DNA of 5,795 bases. It comes from Thermoanaerobacterium sp. (lineage in GTDB: Bacteria > Bacillota > Thermoanaerobacteria > Thermoanaerobacterales > Thermoanaerobacteraceae). Both the position numbers and the translations under genes were made by a program. Below, piece after piece: positions 1 to 5,666 of the stretch. A model generated the notes under the pieces. It ran no database searches. It was not told where the DNA came from and was given only the letters and a program-made list of their open reading frames with translations. Each line of letters begins with the position of its first letter. The stretch's first letter is position 1. The DNA lies in NCBI GenBank assembly GCA_029960905.1, contig JASBVU010000133.1, forward strand, positions 1 to 5,795. Reading direction: 5' to 3'.

Positions 1-1183
1 TAGTAGAATTCACCAAATCTTCTTCAGTCACGCCCTTATTAATAACGTCTCTCAATCTTTGAGTTCCGGCTTCAGGAGCAAGTGTAAGACCAGTCTTTCT
101 GACTTTTTGAATCTCATTTAAGAGATTGACAGAAAAAGCATCTATCCTTGTAGATGGCAGTGCTACACCAGTTCCCATATCTTTATACTTTTCTATTAGG
201 TCAAATACTAAACTTTCTATCTGTGAATAGTCACAGGTACTTAAAGAAGTCAGTGAAATCTCTTCATATCCGGTTGATTTTATCAATTTATCAGCTAATT
301 GCAGGAGGGTTTCTTTTGACCTTTCCCTTACAGGCCTGTAGATCATACCTGCTTGGCAGAACCTACAACCTCTTGTACAGCCTCTAAAAACCTCCAGCAC
401 AATCCTGTCGTGGACGATATTGATAAACGGTACAATCTGCTTGTCTGGATGGTATGTCTTATCTAAGTCTTTCACAATTCTCCTCTTTATTATTGCAGGC
501 ACACCTTCTTCAATAGGCTTTATGCTTTTAATAGTATTATCATCATTGTACGTTTCTACATATAATGATGGGACGTAAACACCTTGAATTTTAGATGCGC
601 GTCTTAAAAGTTCTTCCTTCGGTACATTGTCTTTTTTACAAGATATTACTAAATCCAAGATTTCATTTATAATTTCTTCACCGTCACCTATAACAAACAA
701 ATCCACAACATCAGACAATGGTGCAGGATTAACTGCACAAGGCCCACCGGCTATAACCAAAGGATATCCTTTCCTGTCCTTGCTTCTTACTGGAATTTTA
801 GATAAATCCAGCATGTTCAATATGTTTGTGTAACTTAATTCATACTGCAGAGTAAACCCTATTATATCAAACATATTAAGAGGTGTTTTCGTCTCAAGTG
901 AAAAAAGAGGTATGTCCTTTTCTCTCATTAAGCTTTCCATGTCGATCCATGGAGCAAATGCCCTTTCACAATATGTATCATCTCGTTCATTCATCAAACT
1001 GTAAAGTATTTTAAGCCCAAGATGAGACATGCCAACTTCGTACACATCAGGAAAAGCAAATGCAAATCTTATTTCAACTTTATTTACATCTTTAATTACA
1101 GAATTTATTTCACCGCCGGTGTATCTGGCAGGTTTATTCACTTTCATCAACAAATCATCTATCTTGTTTTTTAAATCTGACAT
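1..1183 (-). CDS. TIGR03960-type radical SAM protein, N-terminal 394 codons (cut by left edge)
   Basis: This is the N-terminal part of a large radical SAM protein; the stop codon lies beyond the window. Residues 17-28 carry the typical opening (KPARYTGGEINS). Residues about 40-175 form the N-terminal domain, including GFTLQYELSYTN at 109-120 and AGGPCAVNPAP at 145-155. The FeS cluster motif CTRGCRFC puts the three cysteines at C269, C273 and C276, followed by QAGMIYRP. These features match the family annotated as 'TIGR03960 B12-binding radical SAM protein', whose reaction is not established. I see no classical DxHxxG cobalamin motif, so B12 binding rests on the family name only. The ATG start has AGGAGG five bases upstream, and this site overlaps the TAG stop of the spoIVFB-like gene, so the two are cotranscribed. 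Family members usually precede a DUF2344 protein, ribonuclease G and rplU, suggesting a link to RNA processing or ribosomes (inference). Confidence 0.93.
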   Translation of the reverse strand, partial: MSDLKNKIDDLLMKVNKPARYTGGEINSVIKDVNKVEIRFAFAFPDVYEVGMSHLGLKILYSLMNERDDTYCERAFAPWIDMESLMREKDIPLFSLETKTPLNMFDIIGFTLQYELSYTNILNMLDLSKIPVRSKDRKGYPLVIAGGPCAVNPAPLSDVVDLFVIGDGEEIINEILDLVISCKKDNVPKEELLRRASKIQGVYVPSLYVETYNDDNTIKSIKPIEEGVPAIIKRRIVKDLDKTYHPDKQIVPFINIVHDRIVLEVFRGCTRGCRFCQAGMIYRPVRERSKETLLQLADKLIKSTGYEEISLTSLSTCDYSQIESLVFDLIEKYKDMGTGVALPSTRIDAFSVNLLNEIQKVRKTGLTLAPEAGTQRLRDVINKGVTEEDLVNST

Positions 1184-1192
1184 TGTTACCTC

Positions 1193-2065
1193 CTATTTTA
1201 TCTTGCTTAAGATTTCGCCAATAGGTAAGTAAAGTCCGTTTTCAATGGCAAAATCAAAAAGCTCTGTCTCTGTAAGTCTTTTTTTCTCTTTCAAATTTTT
1301 ATCCAACACAACTATTATATGATATTTTAATGGCAAAAAACAATTGATTATTTTGATTAATTTTTGGTCATCAAGCACTGCTATTGTCCTGACATTCATA
1401 ACTCCACGCCTAAATAACTCTTCTTTTTTGTATATTAAATCTCTCAAGTTAAAATACTGAGATAGTTTCCGCTCATTTCTGGCAGATATTATGAGAAATA
1501 CAGCCATAGTAATCAATACATAATTTTTATTCCCATTTATAATCATAAGTATACTGCCGTATATAAGCAATAAAGATAACACGTATGAAATCTTGACTGC
1601 TATGTTATTAGCTCTAGTTAAGCCTATGAAATTGGATAAAACAGACTTTAAAGCTCTTCCTCCATCTAAAGGAACACCTGGCAAAAGGTTAAATGCACAC
1701 ATTAGAGCATTAATCCTTATAAGGTATTCCAACTGCGTTCCAATAATTTGGCTTATTATTATAAGCACCATAATAAAAACAATATTTGACAAAGGTCCTG
1801 CTAATGCAATTATGATCTCTAAATCAGGCCTTATAAAAATCTCACTGTCGAAAACAGCAGCTCCTCCAAAAGGAAATACTTCTATCTGAATCATATTTAT
1901 ATTTAATTTTTTTGCCACAAAATAATGGCTTGCTTCATGTATCGCTACAGTCAAGATTATATCAATAAGTTCAATGTAAAGACCAGCTAATATAAGAAGC
2001 AATATAAAAACCCACGTAAATGGGTTTATCTTTATTTTAACATCGTCAATTTTCATTTTTGACAT
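1193..2065 (-). CDS. spoIVFB: SpoIVFB-like M50 intramembrane zinc metalloprotease
   Basis: This is a polytopic site-2-type protease of about 290 residues, close to the usual SpoIVFB length. Counting from the ATG at 2065, the zinc motif HEASH gives H43, E44 and H47 inside a membrane segment. The second motif NLLPGVPLDGG (about 126-136) supplies the third ligand D134. The histidine and glutamate positions agree with those I recall for B. subtilis SpoIVFB. Other hydrophobic segments lie near 17-38, 83-109, 118-130 and 158-195. The C-terminal part from about 223 looks like a CBS-type domain, as in SpoIVFB. Known role: cleavage of pro-sigma-K in the mother-cell membrane around the forespore. The gene overlaps the upstream spoIVFA-like gene by 20 nt and has no clear ribosome-binding site, so its translation is probably coupled. 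GTG at 2068 and ATG at 2056 are alternative starts. The stop is TAG. The sporulation role is inferred from motifs and synteny. Confidence 0.88.
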   Translation of the reverse strand: MSKMKIDDVKIKINPFTWVFILLLILAGLYIELIDIILTVAIHEASHYFVAKKLNINMIQIEVFPFGGAAVFDSEIFIRPDLEIIIALAGPLSNIVFIMVLIIISQIIGTQLEYLIRINALMCAFNLLPGVPLDGGRALKSVLSNFIGLTRANNIAVKISYVLSLLLIYGSILMIINGNKNYVLITMAVFLIISARNERKLSQYFNLRDLIYKKEELFRRGVMNVRTIAVLDDQKLIKIINCFLPLKYHIIVVLDKNLKEKKRLTETELFDFAIENGLYLPIGEILSKIK

Positions 2066-2792
2066 CACTTATTGCCGGATTAAAATCTATCTTTGATTTA
2101 GGATCTACAGGTTTTCCGTTTTCCCATATTTCAAAATGCATCGTGGCACCCTTGTTGCTGCCAACGCTAACTTTTCCAATCGTCTGACCTTTAAGCACTT
2201 TATCTCCGACTTTTACATCTACCTCAGAAAGGTATGCGTAGACAGAGCGGACGTCCCCATCGTGCTTTATGACGACTACTTTCCCCCAGTCAGGATTAGA
2301 ATTATCTGCTATCATGACTTCTCCATCCAATACAGCTACCACTGGCTCATCACTGGAAACGCTTATGTCAATGCCATCGTTTTTCACTTCTTTTAAAGAA
2401 GAGGAATCTACTCTTGTACCAAATGTGGATACTACAACTCCATCAACGGGTTTTATCATTCCGCTACTCACAACTTGAGTTGTAGTACTTTTAACATCAT
2501 CTGCTTTATTTGAAAACACTTTTACAACGTCGTCTTTTAACGAAGGTATTTTGCTCATGACAAGTTTAAGCCCTTTTTTTGTGTTTTCATAATTGGAATT
2601 ATAATTAAGCACTGTTTTTACTTCGTCTACGGTTTTATTTGTGGCTGGAACATTTATGGCTTTAAAAAGCATGACTACTCCCAAAATCAAAAGACAAACT
2701 ATCAATTGGTTTTCCAAAAGACCAAAATACTTTTTAAAATTGCTAATGTGATTTTTAGAATAGCTAACAGATTGCCATTTGTTAGGTTTCAT
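2046..2792 (-). CDS. spoIVFA: SpoIVFA-like membrane protein with degenerate LytM/M23 domain
   Basis: This 248-residue protein has a short basic N-terminus, one membrane segment (about 26-46), a linker rich in charged residues (about 50-110) and a C-terminal LytM/M23 fold (about 112-233). It would generally be annotated as an M23 peptidase, but the active site is degraded. The HxGxD ligand motif reads NDGID (N138 replaces His, D142 kept), the YAHL motif reads YAYL (Y187 replaces His), and HxH reads TMH (T217 replaces His, only H219 kept). It is therefore unlikely to cut peptidoglycan. This agrees with SpoIVFA, a single-pass protein with a non-catalytic LytM domain that anchors and inhibits SpoIVFB and is itself cut by SpoIVB. 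The next gene overlaps by 20 nt and encodes the SpoIVFB-like protease, which strongly supports the pairing. The ATG has an excellent ribosome-binding site (AAAGGAGG, 8 nt spacing), but it lies wholly inside a 12-bp hairpin. SpoIIQ-like is the alternative reading, less likely by position. Confidence 0.85.
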   Translation of the reverse strand: MKPNKWQSVSYSKNHISNFKKYFGLLENQLIVCLLILGVVMLFKAINVPATNKTVDEVKTVLNYNSNYENTKKGLKLVMSKIPSLKDDVVKVFSNKADDVKSTTTQVVSSGMIKPVDGVVVSTFGTRVDSSSLKEVKNDGIDISVSSDEPVVAVLDGEVMIADNSNPDWGKVVVIKHDGDVRSVYAYLSEVDVKVGDKVLKGQTIGKVSVGSNKGATMHFEIWENGKPVDPKSKIDFNPAISDVKNEN

Positions 2793-2796
2793 AAGA

Positions 2797-2840
2797 TAAA
2801 CCTCCTTTGCTATATTTATATTACATTGAAAGGAGGTTTA
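2797..2840 (-). promoter_or_regulatory. Hairpin sequestering the ribosome-binding site of the spoIVFA-like gene
   Basis: A perfect 12-bp inverted repeat (TAAACCTCCTTT at 2797-2808 and AAAGGAGGTTTA at 2829-2840 on the plus strand) is separated by a 20-nt AT-rich loop. In the mRNA the 3' arm is the full Shine-Dalgarno sequence of the spoIVFA-like gene. The 5' arm begins 9 nt after the mgsA stop codon and contains ACCUCCUUUC, as at the 3' end of 16S rRNA. When folded, the ribosome-binding site is hidden. A ribosome ending at the mgsA stop would reach into the 5' arm and open it. No T-run follows the repeat on the minus strand, so it is not a terminator for this operon. On the plus strand it is followed by eight T (2844-2851), so it could stop antisense transcripts. 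The repeat is directly visible; the regulatory role is inferred. Confidence 0.7.
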
Positions 2841-2849
2841 TGATTTTTT

Positions 2850-3245
2850 TTATTTGACTGCATCTCTCCATTCTAAAAATCCCGCATCCAAACCTTTTAT
2901 CAACACCTCAGCAGTAGCCAAATTTGTAGCAAGAGGTATGGAGTGAACGTCACAAACTCTCAAAAGTGCCAGTATATCAGGTTCATGGGGCTGTGCTGTT
3001 AAAGGATCTCTTAAAAATATGACTAAGTCCATTTTATTTTCTGCAATCATGGCACCAATCTGTTGATCGCCACCCATAGGGCCTGGCAAAAATTTATTTA
3101 CTTTAATGCCAGTAGCTTCTTCTACCAATTGACCTGTAGCACCTGTGGCATATATGTTACATTTCTTTAATATCTCTTTGTACGCAATAGCAAAATCCAC
3201 CATTATGGATTTTTTCATATCATGTGCGATAAGAGCTATATTCAA
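2850..3245 (-). CDS. mgsA: Methylglyoxal synthase
   Basis: A 131-residue cytoplasmic enzyme converting dihydroxyacetone phosphate to methylglyoxal and phosphate, a bypass of lower glycolysis that relieves phosphate limitation and sugar-phosphate build-up. The full family pattern is present: [10 protein letters not shown] at 3-12, ATGATGQL at 33-40, [13 protein letters not shown] at 55-67 and [11 protein letters not shown] at 80-90. D60 corresponds to the catalytic base D71 of E. coli MgsA, H87 to H98, D90 to D101 and D9 to D20, with a constant offset of 11. The length is normal for the short family form. The start is TTG: an in-frame TGA lies immediately upstream, the first later ATG would remove the first strand, and GAGAGG sits 9 nt before the TTG. 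The gene lies 17 nt after rodA and is presumably cotranscribed. Its stop codon sits 9 nt before the regulatory hairpin of the next gene. Confidence 0.96.
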   Translation of the reverse strand: MNIALIAHDMKKSIMVDFAIAYKEILKKCNIYATGATGQLVEEATGIKVNKFLPGPMGGDQQIGAMIAENKMDLVIFLRDPLTAQPHEPDILALLRVCDVHSIPLATNLATAEVLIKGLDAGFLEWRDAVK

Positions 3246-3262
3246 TCAAATCATCCTCTCAT

Positions 3263-4360
3263 TTAAAAATTAATCTTTCGCCTTCGCATTCCAATATTTA
3301 GCAATAACCCAATGGCAATCATATTAGCAACCAGTGAACTACCTCCATAGCTCATAAAGGGAAGTGGAATACCTGTAATAGGCATAATGCCTACAGTCAT
3401 ACCGATGTTTTCAAATATGTGAAATGTAAACATGGAAATTATACCCACAGCTATCAAGTAGCCGTATTTATCTTTTGCCATAACCGCAATTCGAAAACAC
3501 CTATAAAGCATATATGCATACAATAATATCAAAGCTGTAGCACCGATGAAACCCAATTCCTCACCGACAACTGAAAAAATGAAATCGGTCCAACCTTCAG
3601 GCAGCTAGTAAAGCTGTGTCTGACTGCCATTGTAGAGACCTTTACCCCAAAACATACCGGATCCTATCGCTATCTTAGATTGTATTACGTGGTATCCTGA
3701 ACCCATAGGATCAAGATTTGGATTTATGAACGATAAAAGTCTGTTTCTCTGGTAAGGCTTTAAAATCTTGTACGCTACAGGCATCATTGCTATCCCCATT
3801 GCAATAAGCCCAGCAAAAACCTTTGGTTTTACACCTGAAATAAAAAGCATGCCTATAAAAATAGCTAAAAACACTAATGCAGTGCCGAGATCCGGCTGCA
3901 GCATCACAATTACAAAAGGGATGAGAACATGTATAAGCGGATTTACCAGATCTTTGAAAGTTTTAATCTCTCCCATTTCATTAAATAAGTTTGCCAATGT
4001 CAGTACCAAGGCTATTTTTGAAAACTCTGACGGCTGAATATCAATAGGTCCTACGTGAATCCAGCTTTGAGCACCGTTACTTACTTTACCGATAAAAAGA
4101 ACAGAAATGAGGACCAAGATATTTAATACATAGATTACTTTTGAGAGCCTAGCAATCTGATTGTAATCAAAAAGCGTTATGGCAAATAAAAATACCAATC
4201 CAAATAAAACAGCTACAATCTGAACAATCACATTTTTGTATGAACCTGTCTCAACTGCATGTGACGCGCTGGAAATGACAACGGCACTAAAAGTGCATAT
4301 CAATAAAACAGTAATCAACAAAGCAAAATCAAAATTCTTCCATAACTTCTTGTTAAACAT
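3263..4360 (-). pseudogene. rodA: RodA, SEDS peptidoglycan glycosyltransferase, interrupted by in-frame TAG at codon 252
   Basis: RodA is the polytopic SEDS polymerase of lateral-wall peptidoglycan that works with a class B PBP and MreBCD. Without the stop the frame would encode 365 residues, a usual RodA length. Codons 1-251 hold the N-terminal membrane segments and the motifs NGAQSWI (about 95-101), QPSEFSK (about 108-114), LQPDLGTAL and GSGYHVIQSKIAIGSG. They end with GSQTQLY before TAG (3605-3607). The same frame continues with LPEGWTDFIFSVVGEELG and later GIPLPFMSYGGSS, ending at TAA. There is no frameshift. Termination at the amber codon would remove the TDF aspartate (D259), which I take to be the essential SEDS residue, and the last membrane segments, so the 251-residue product should be inactive. 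The 97-residue downstream piece would need a TTG start at 3556 without a well-placed ribosome-binding site. Nonsense mutation, sequence error and readthrough remain possible. The ATG start has AGAGGGG about 12 nt upstream. Confidence 0.88.
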
Positions 4361-4407
4361 TAACTTCTATTTCCCCTCTATAGTAAGTATTCATGATTAC
4401 ACCTAGT

Positions 4408-4416
4408 ATTATATCA
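4408..4416 (-). promoter_or_regulatory. Extended -10 promoter for rodA and following genes
   Basis: In the 142-nt gap between minE and rodA the minus strand reads TGATATAAT, a perfect extended -10 (TGnTATAAT) for the vegetative sigma factor. No good -35 is seen at 16-18 nt (TAGTTA or similar), as often happens with extended -10 promoters. The transcript should start near 4401-4404, giving a leader of about 41-44 nt before the rodA ATG. The site lies downstream of the minE terminator, which supports a separate start for the rodA-mgsA-spoIVF genes. Confidence 0.6.
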
Positions 4417-4474
4417 TACAACACATCATTTAACTATACGTTTGATATGGATATAATTTCACGTAAAGAACATC

Positions 4475-4515
4475 AAATTTAAAATAACCGGCTTTCAACC
4501 GGTTATCTTAAATTT
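4475..4515 (-). terminator. Stem-loop terminator at the end of minE
   Basis: The arms at 4475-4491 and 4499-4515 form a 17-bp stem in the minus-strand RNA with one G-U wobble and a 7-nt loop (UUGAAAG). The upper part is AUAACCGG/CCGGUUAU and the lower part is A-U rich. The 3' arm ends in UUAUUUUAAAUUU, an interrupted U-run, so termination may be partial. The minE stop codon lies inside the 5' arm. On the plus strand the structure is nearly as good and might act in both directions. Confidence 0.65.
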
Positions 4516-4778
4516 TTCTTCATTTTCTTTATAGGAATGTTTGCATGCAATGCTGGGACAAATGTATCGTCTGTCTTTCTTTCTTTTGTTATTTCAACAT
4601 TCAAACCATCTTCATCTATCTCAACATAGTTTGATATTACATTCATTATCTCGCCTTTCACCATCTCTAAAAATTTTGGAGAGACATCAGCTCTGTCATG
4701 AACAAGCAATAACTGCAATCTTTCCTTTGCTACATTTTTACTGTTGCTTTTTCCACCAAATGATTTGAATAAGTCCAT
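4503..4778 (-). CDS. minE: MinE, topological specificity factor for cell division
   Basis: This 91-residue protein matches MinE in length and layout. A short amphipathic N-terminus (MDLFKSFGG) would touch the membrane, followed by the MinD-contact segment around KERLQLLLVHDRADVSP (18-34). The C-terminal topological domain (about 35-85) includes VEIDEDGLNVEI. Known role: it stimulates the MinD ATPase at the membrane and drives MinCD away from mid-cell, so that the division ring forms there. The ATG has AGGAGG with 8-nt spacing and starts 18 nt after minD. A second ATG at 4782 is out of frame and too close to the ribosome-binding site. The stop codon is TAA and lies within the terminator stem. 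A MinE in a spore former is typical of Clostridia and unlike B. subtilis, which uses DivIVA and MinJ. Confidence 0.95.
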   Translation of the reverse strand: MDLFKSFGGKSNSKNVAKERLQLLLVHDRADVSPKFLEMVKGEIMNVISNYVEIDEDGLNVEITKERKTDDTFVPALHANIPIKKMKKNLR

Positions 4779-4796
4779 CCATTACACCTCCTGATA

Positions 4797-5600
4797 CTAC
4801 CTGCTGGATGAAATTTTAAACAAACTTTTTAACCTGTCGATTAAGCCGTAATTTGTGTCTAAGTTTATCACTGGAACATCTTCTCCAATCAGCCTTTGCG
4901 TCAGATTTCTGTAAGCCTGTCCAGCCAACGATTTTTCATCTACAACTATTGGCTCTCCCTTGTTTGTAGATATGACTATATTTTCATCATCAGGAATAAC
5001 ACCTAATAGGTCTATTGCCAGTATATCCATGATGTCATCAATGTTCATCATGTCGCCTCTTTTTACCATGTCCATCTTTATCCTGTTTATGATAAGCATA
5101 TGATCTCTTACATCAGAGGCTTCTAAAAGTCCTATGATTCTGTCAGCATCTCTTACAGCGGAAACTTCTGGTGTTGTAACTACTAATGCTTTATCAGCAC
5201 CAGCTATTGCATTTTTAAAACCTTGTTCAATACCTGCAGGACAATCAATTAAAATGTAGTCAAAATCTTGCCTTAGTTCATCCGTAATTGAGCGCATCTG
5301 TTCTGGATTTACGGCTGTCTTATCTCTTGTTTGAGCTGCAGGCAGCAAATAAAGCCCATCAAACCTCTTGTCTTTTATCAAAGCTTGTTTTAAGCGACAT
5401 TGCCCTTCTACCACGTCTACCAAATCGTATACTATCCTATTTTCCAAGCCCATAACTACATCAAGATTTCTAAGACCTATATCAGTATCGACTAATGCTG
5501 TTTTAAATCCTTTCATTGACAGATATGTACCAATATTGGCTGTGGTTGTAGTTTTTCCAACTCCACCTTTGCCAGATGTTATTACTATCACTTCGCTCAT
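4797..5600 (-). CDS. minD: MinD, septum-site-determining membrane ATPase
   Basis: A 267-residue ParA/MinD-type ATPase that recruits MinC to the membrane and is released by MinE. The deviant Walker A motif SGKGGVGKTT (9-18) contains the signature lysine K11 and the P-loop lysine K16. D40 in VDTDIGLRNLD fits the switch I/Walker A' aspartate, and Walker B is ILIDCPAG (116-123, D119). The C-terminal amphipathic membrane-targeting helix is YGLIDRLKSLFKI (251-263). I chose the ATG at 5600: GGAG stands 8 nt upstream and the protein then begins MSEVIVITSGKGG, as in the family. The GTG nine bases earlier lies directly against that GGAG and is not usable. The stop is TAG; an in-frame TAA follows four codons later. 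The gene lies between minC (43 nt gap) and minE (18 nt gap) and is translated with them to form the Min system. Confidence 0.97.
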   Translation of the reverse strand: MSEVIVITSGKGGVGKTTTTANIGTYLSMKGFKTALVDTDIGLRNLDVVMGLENRIVYDLVDVVEGQCRLKQALIKDKRFDGLYLLPAAQTRDKTAVNPEQMRSITDELRQDFDYILIDCPAGIEQGFKNAIAGADKALVVTTPEVSAVRDADRIIGLLEASDVRDHMLIINRIKMDMVKRGDMMNIDDIMDILAIDLLGVIPDDENIVISTNKGEPIVVDEKSLAGQAYRNLTQRLIGEDVPVINLDTNYGLIDRLKSLFKISSSR

Positions 5601-5637
5601 TACCTTCACTCCATTCTTCTGTTTCTTCTAATTGTTT

Positions 5638-5666
5638 ATTTTACTATATTTTTCCATACAAGTAAA
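5638..5666 (-). promoter_or_regulatory. Possible weak internal promoter before minD
   Basis: On the minus strand TTTACT (5661-5666) and TAAAAT (5638-5643) are 17 nt apart, resembling a sigma-A -35 and -10. They overlap the minC stop region, and a start near 5631 would give about 30 nt of leader before minD. Such A/T-rich matches are common by chance in low-GC DNA, so this is only a candidate. Confidence 0.25.

Noticed and set aside
154..1232. Plus-strand open frames of 67-77 codons in the left part
   Set aside because: They lie antisense to the radical SAM gene (the last one reaching into the end of spoIVFB), show no family motif and have no convincing ribosome-binding site.
1593..1889. Plus-strand 98-codon frame
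   Set aside because: It is a shadow of the M50 protease gene, whose zinc motifs and reading frame are clear on the minus strand.
2809..2828. AUG-UAA minimal ORF in the hairpin loop
   Set aside because: The sequence before it is pyrimidine-rich and not a ribosome-binding site, so it is probably chance.
2793..2849. Sigma-E promoter for the spoIVF pair
   Set aside because: Some A/T-rich pieces such as CATAAAC resemble part of a -10, but I found no pair of elements at a proper distance.
2797..2851. Reading the inverted repeat as a terminator of mgsA
   Set aside because: On the transcribed minus strand no T-run follows the stem; instead the second arm is the ribosome-binding site of the next gene. 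The T-run lies on the other side and suits only plus-strand transcripts.
3263..3556. Downstream RodA fragment as an independent gene
   Set aside because: It is the same frame as the upstream part, begins at a TTG with poor ribosome-binding context, and contains only the end of a SEDS protein.
3768..4037. Plus-strand 89-codon frame opposite rodA
   Set aside because: It is antisense to conserved RodA motifs and has no recognisable features of its own.
5601..5609. GTG at 5609 as an upstream start for minD
   Set aside because: The purine-rich GGAG would directly abut the GTG, whereas it is correctly spaced for the ATG at 5600, which gives the usual MinD N-terminus.
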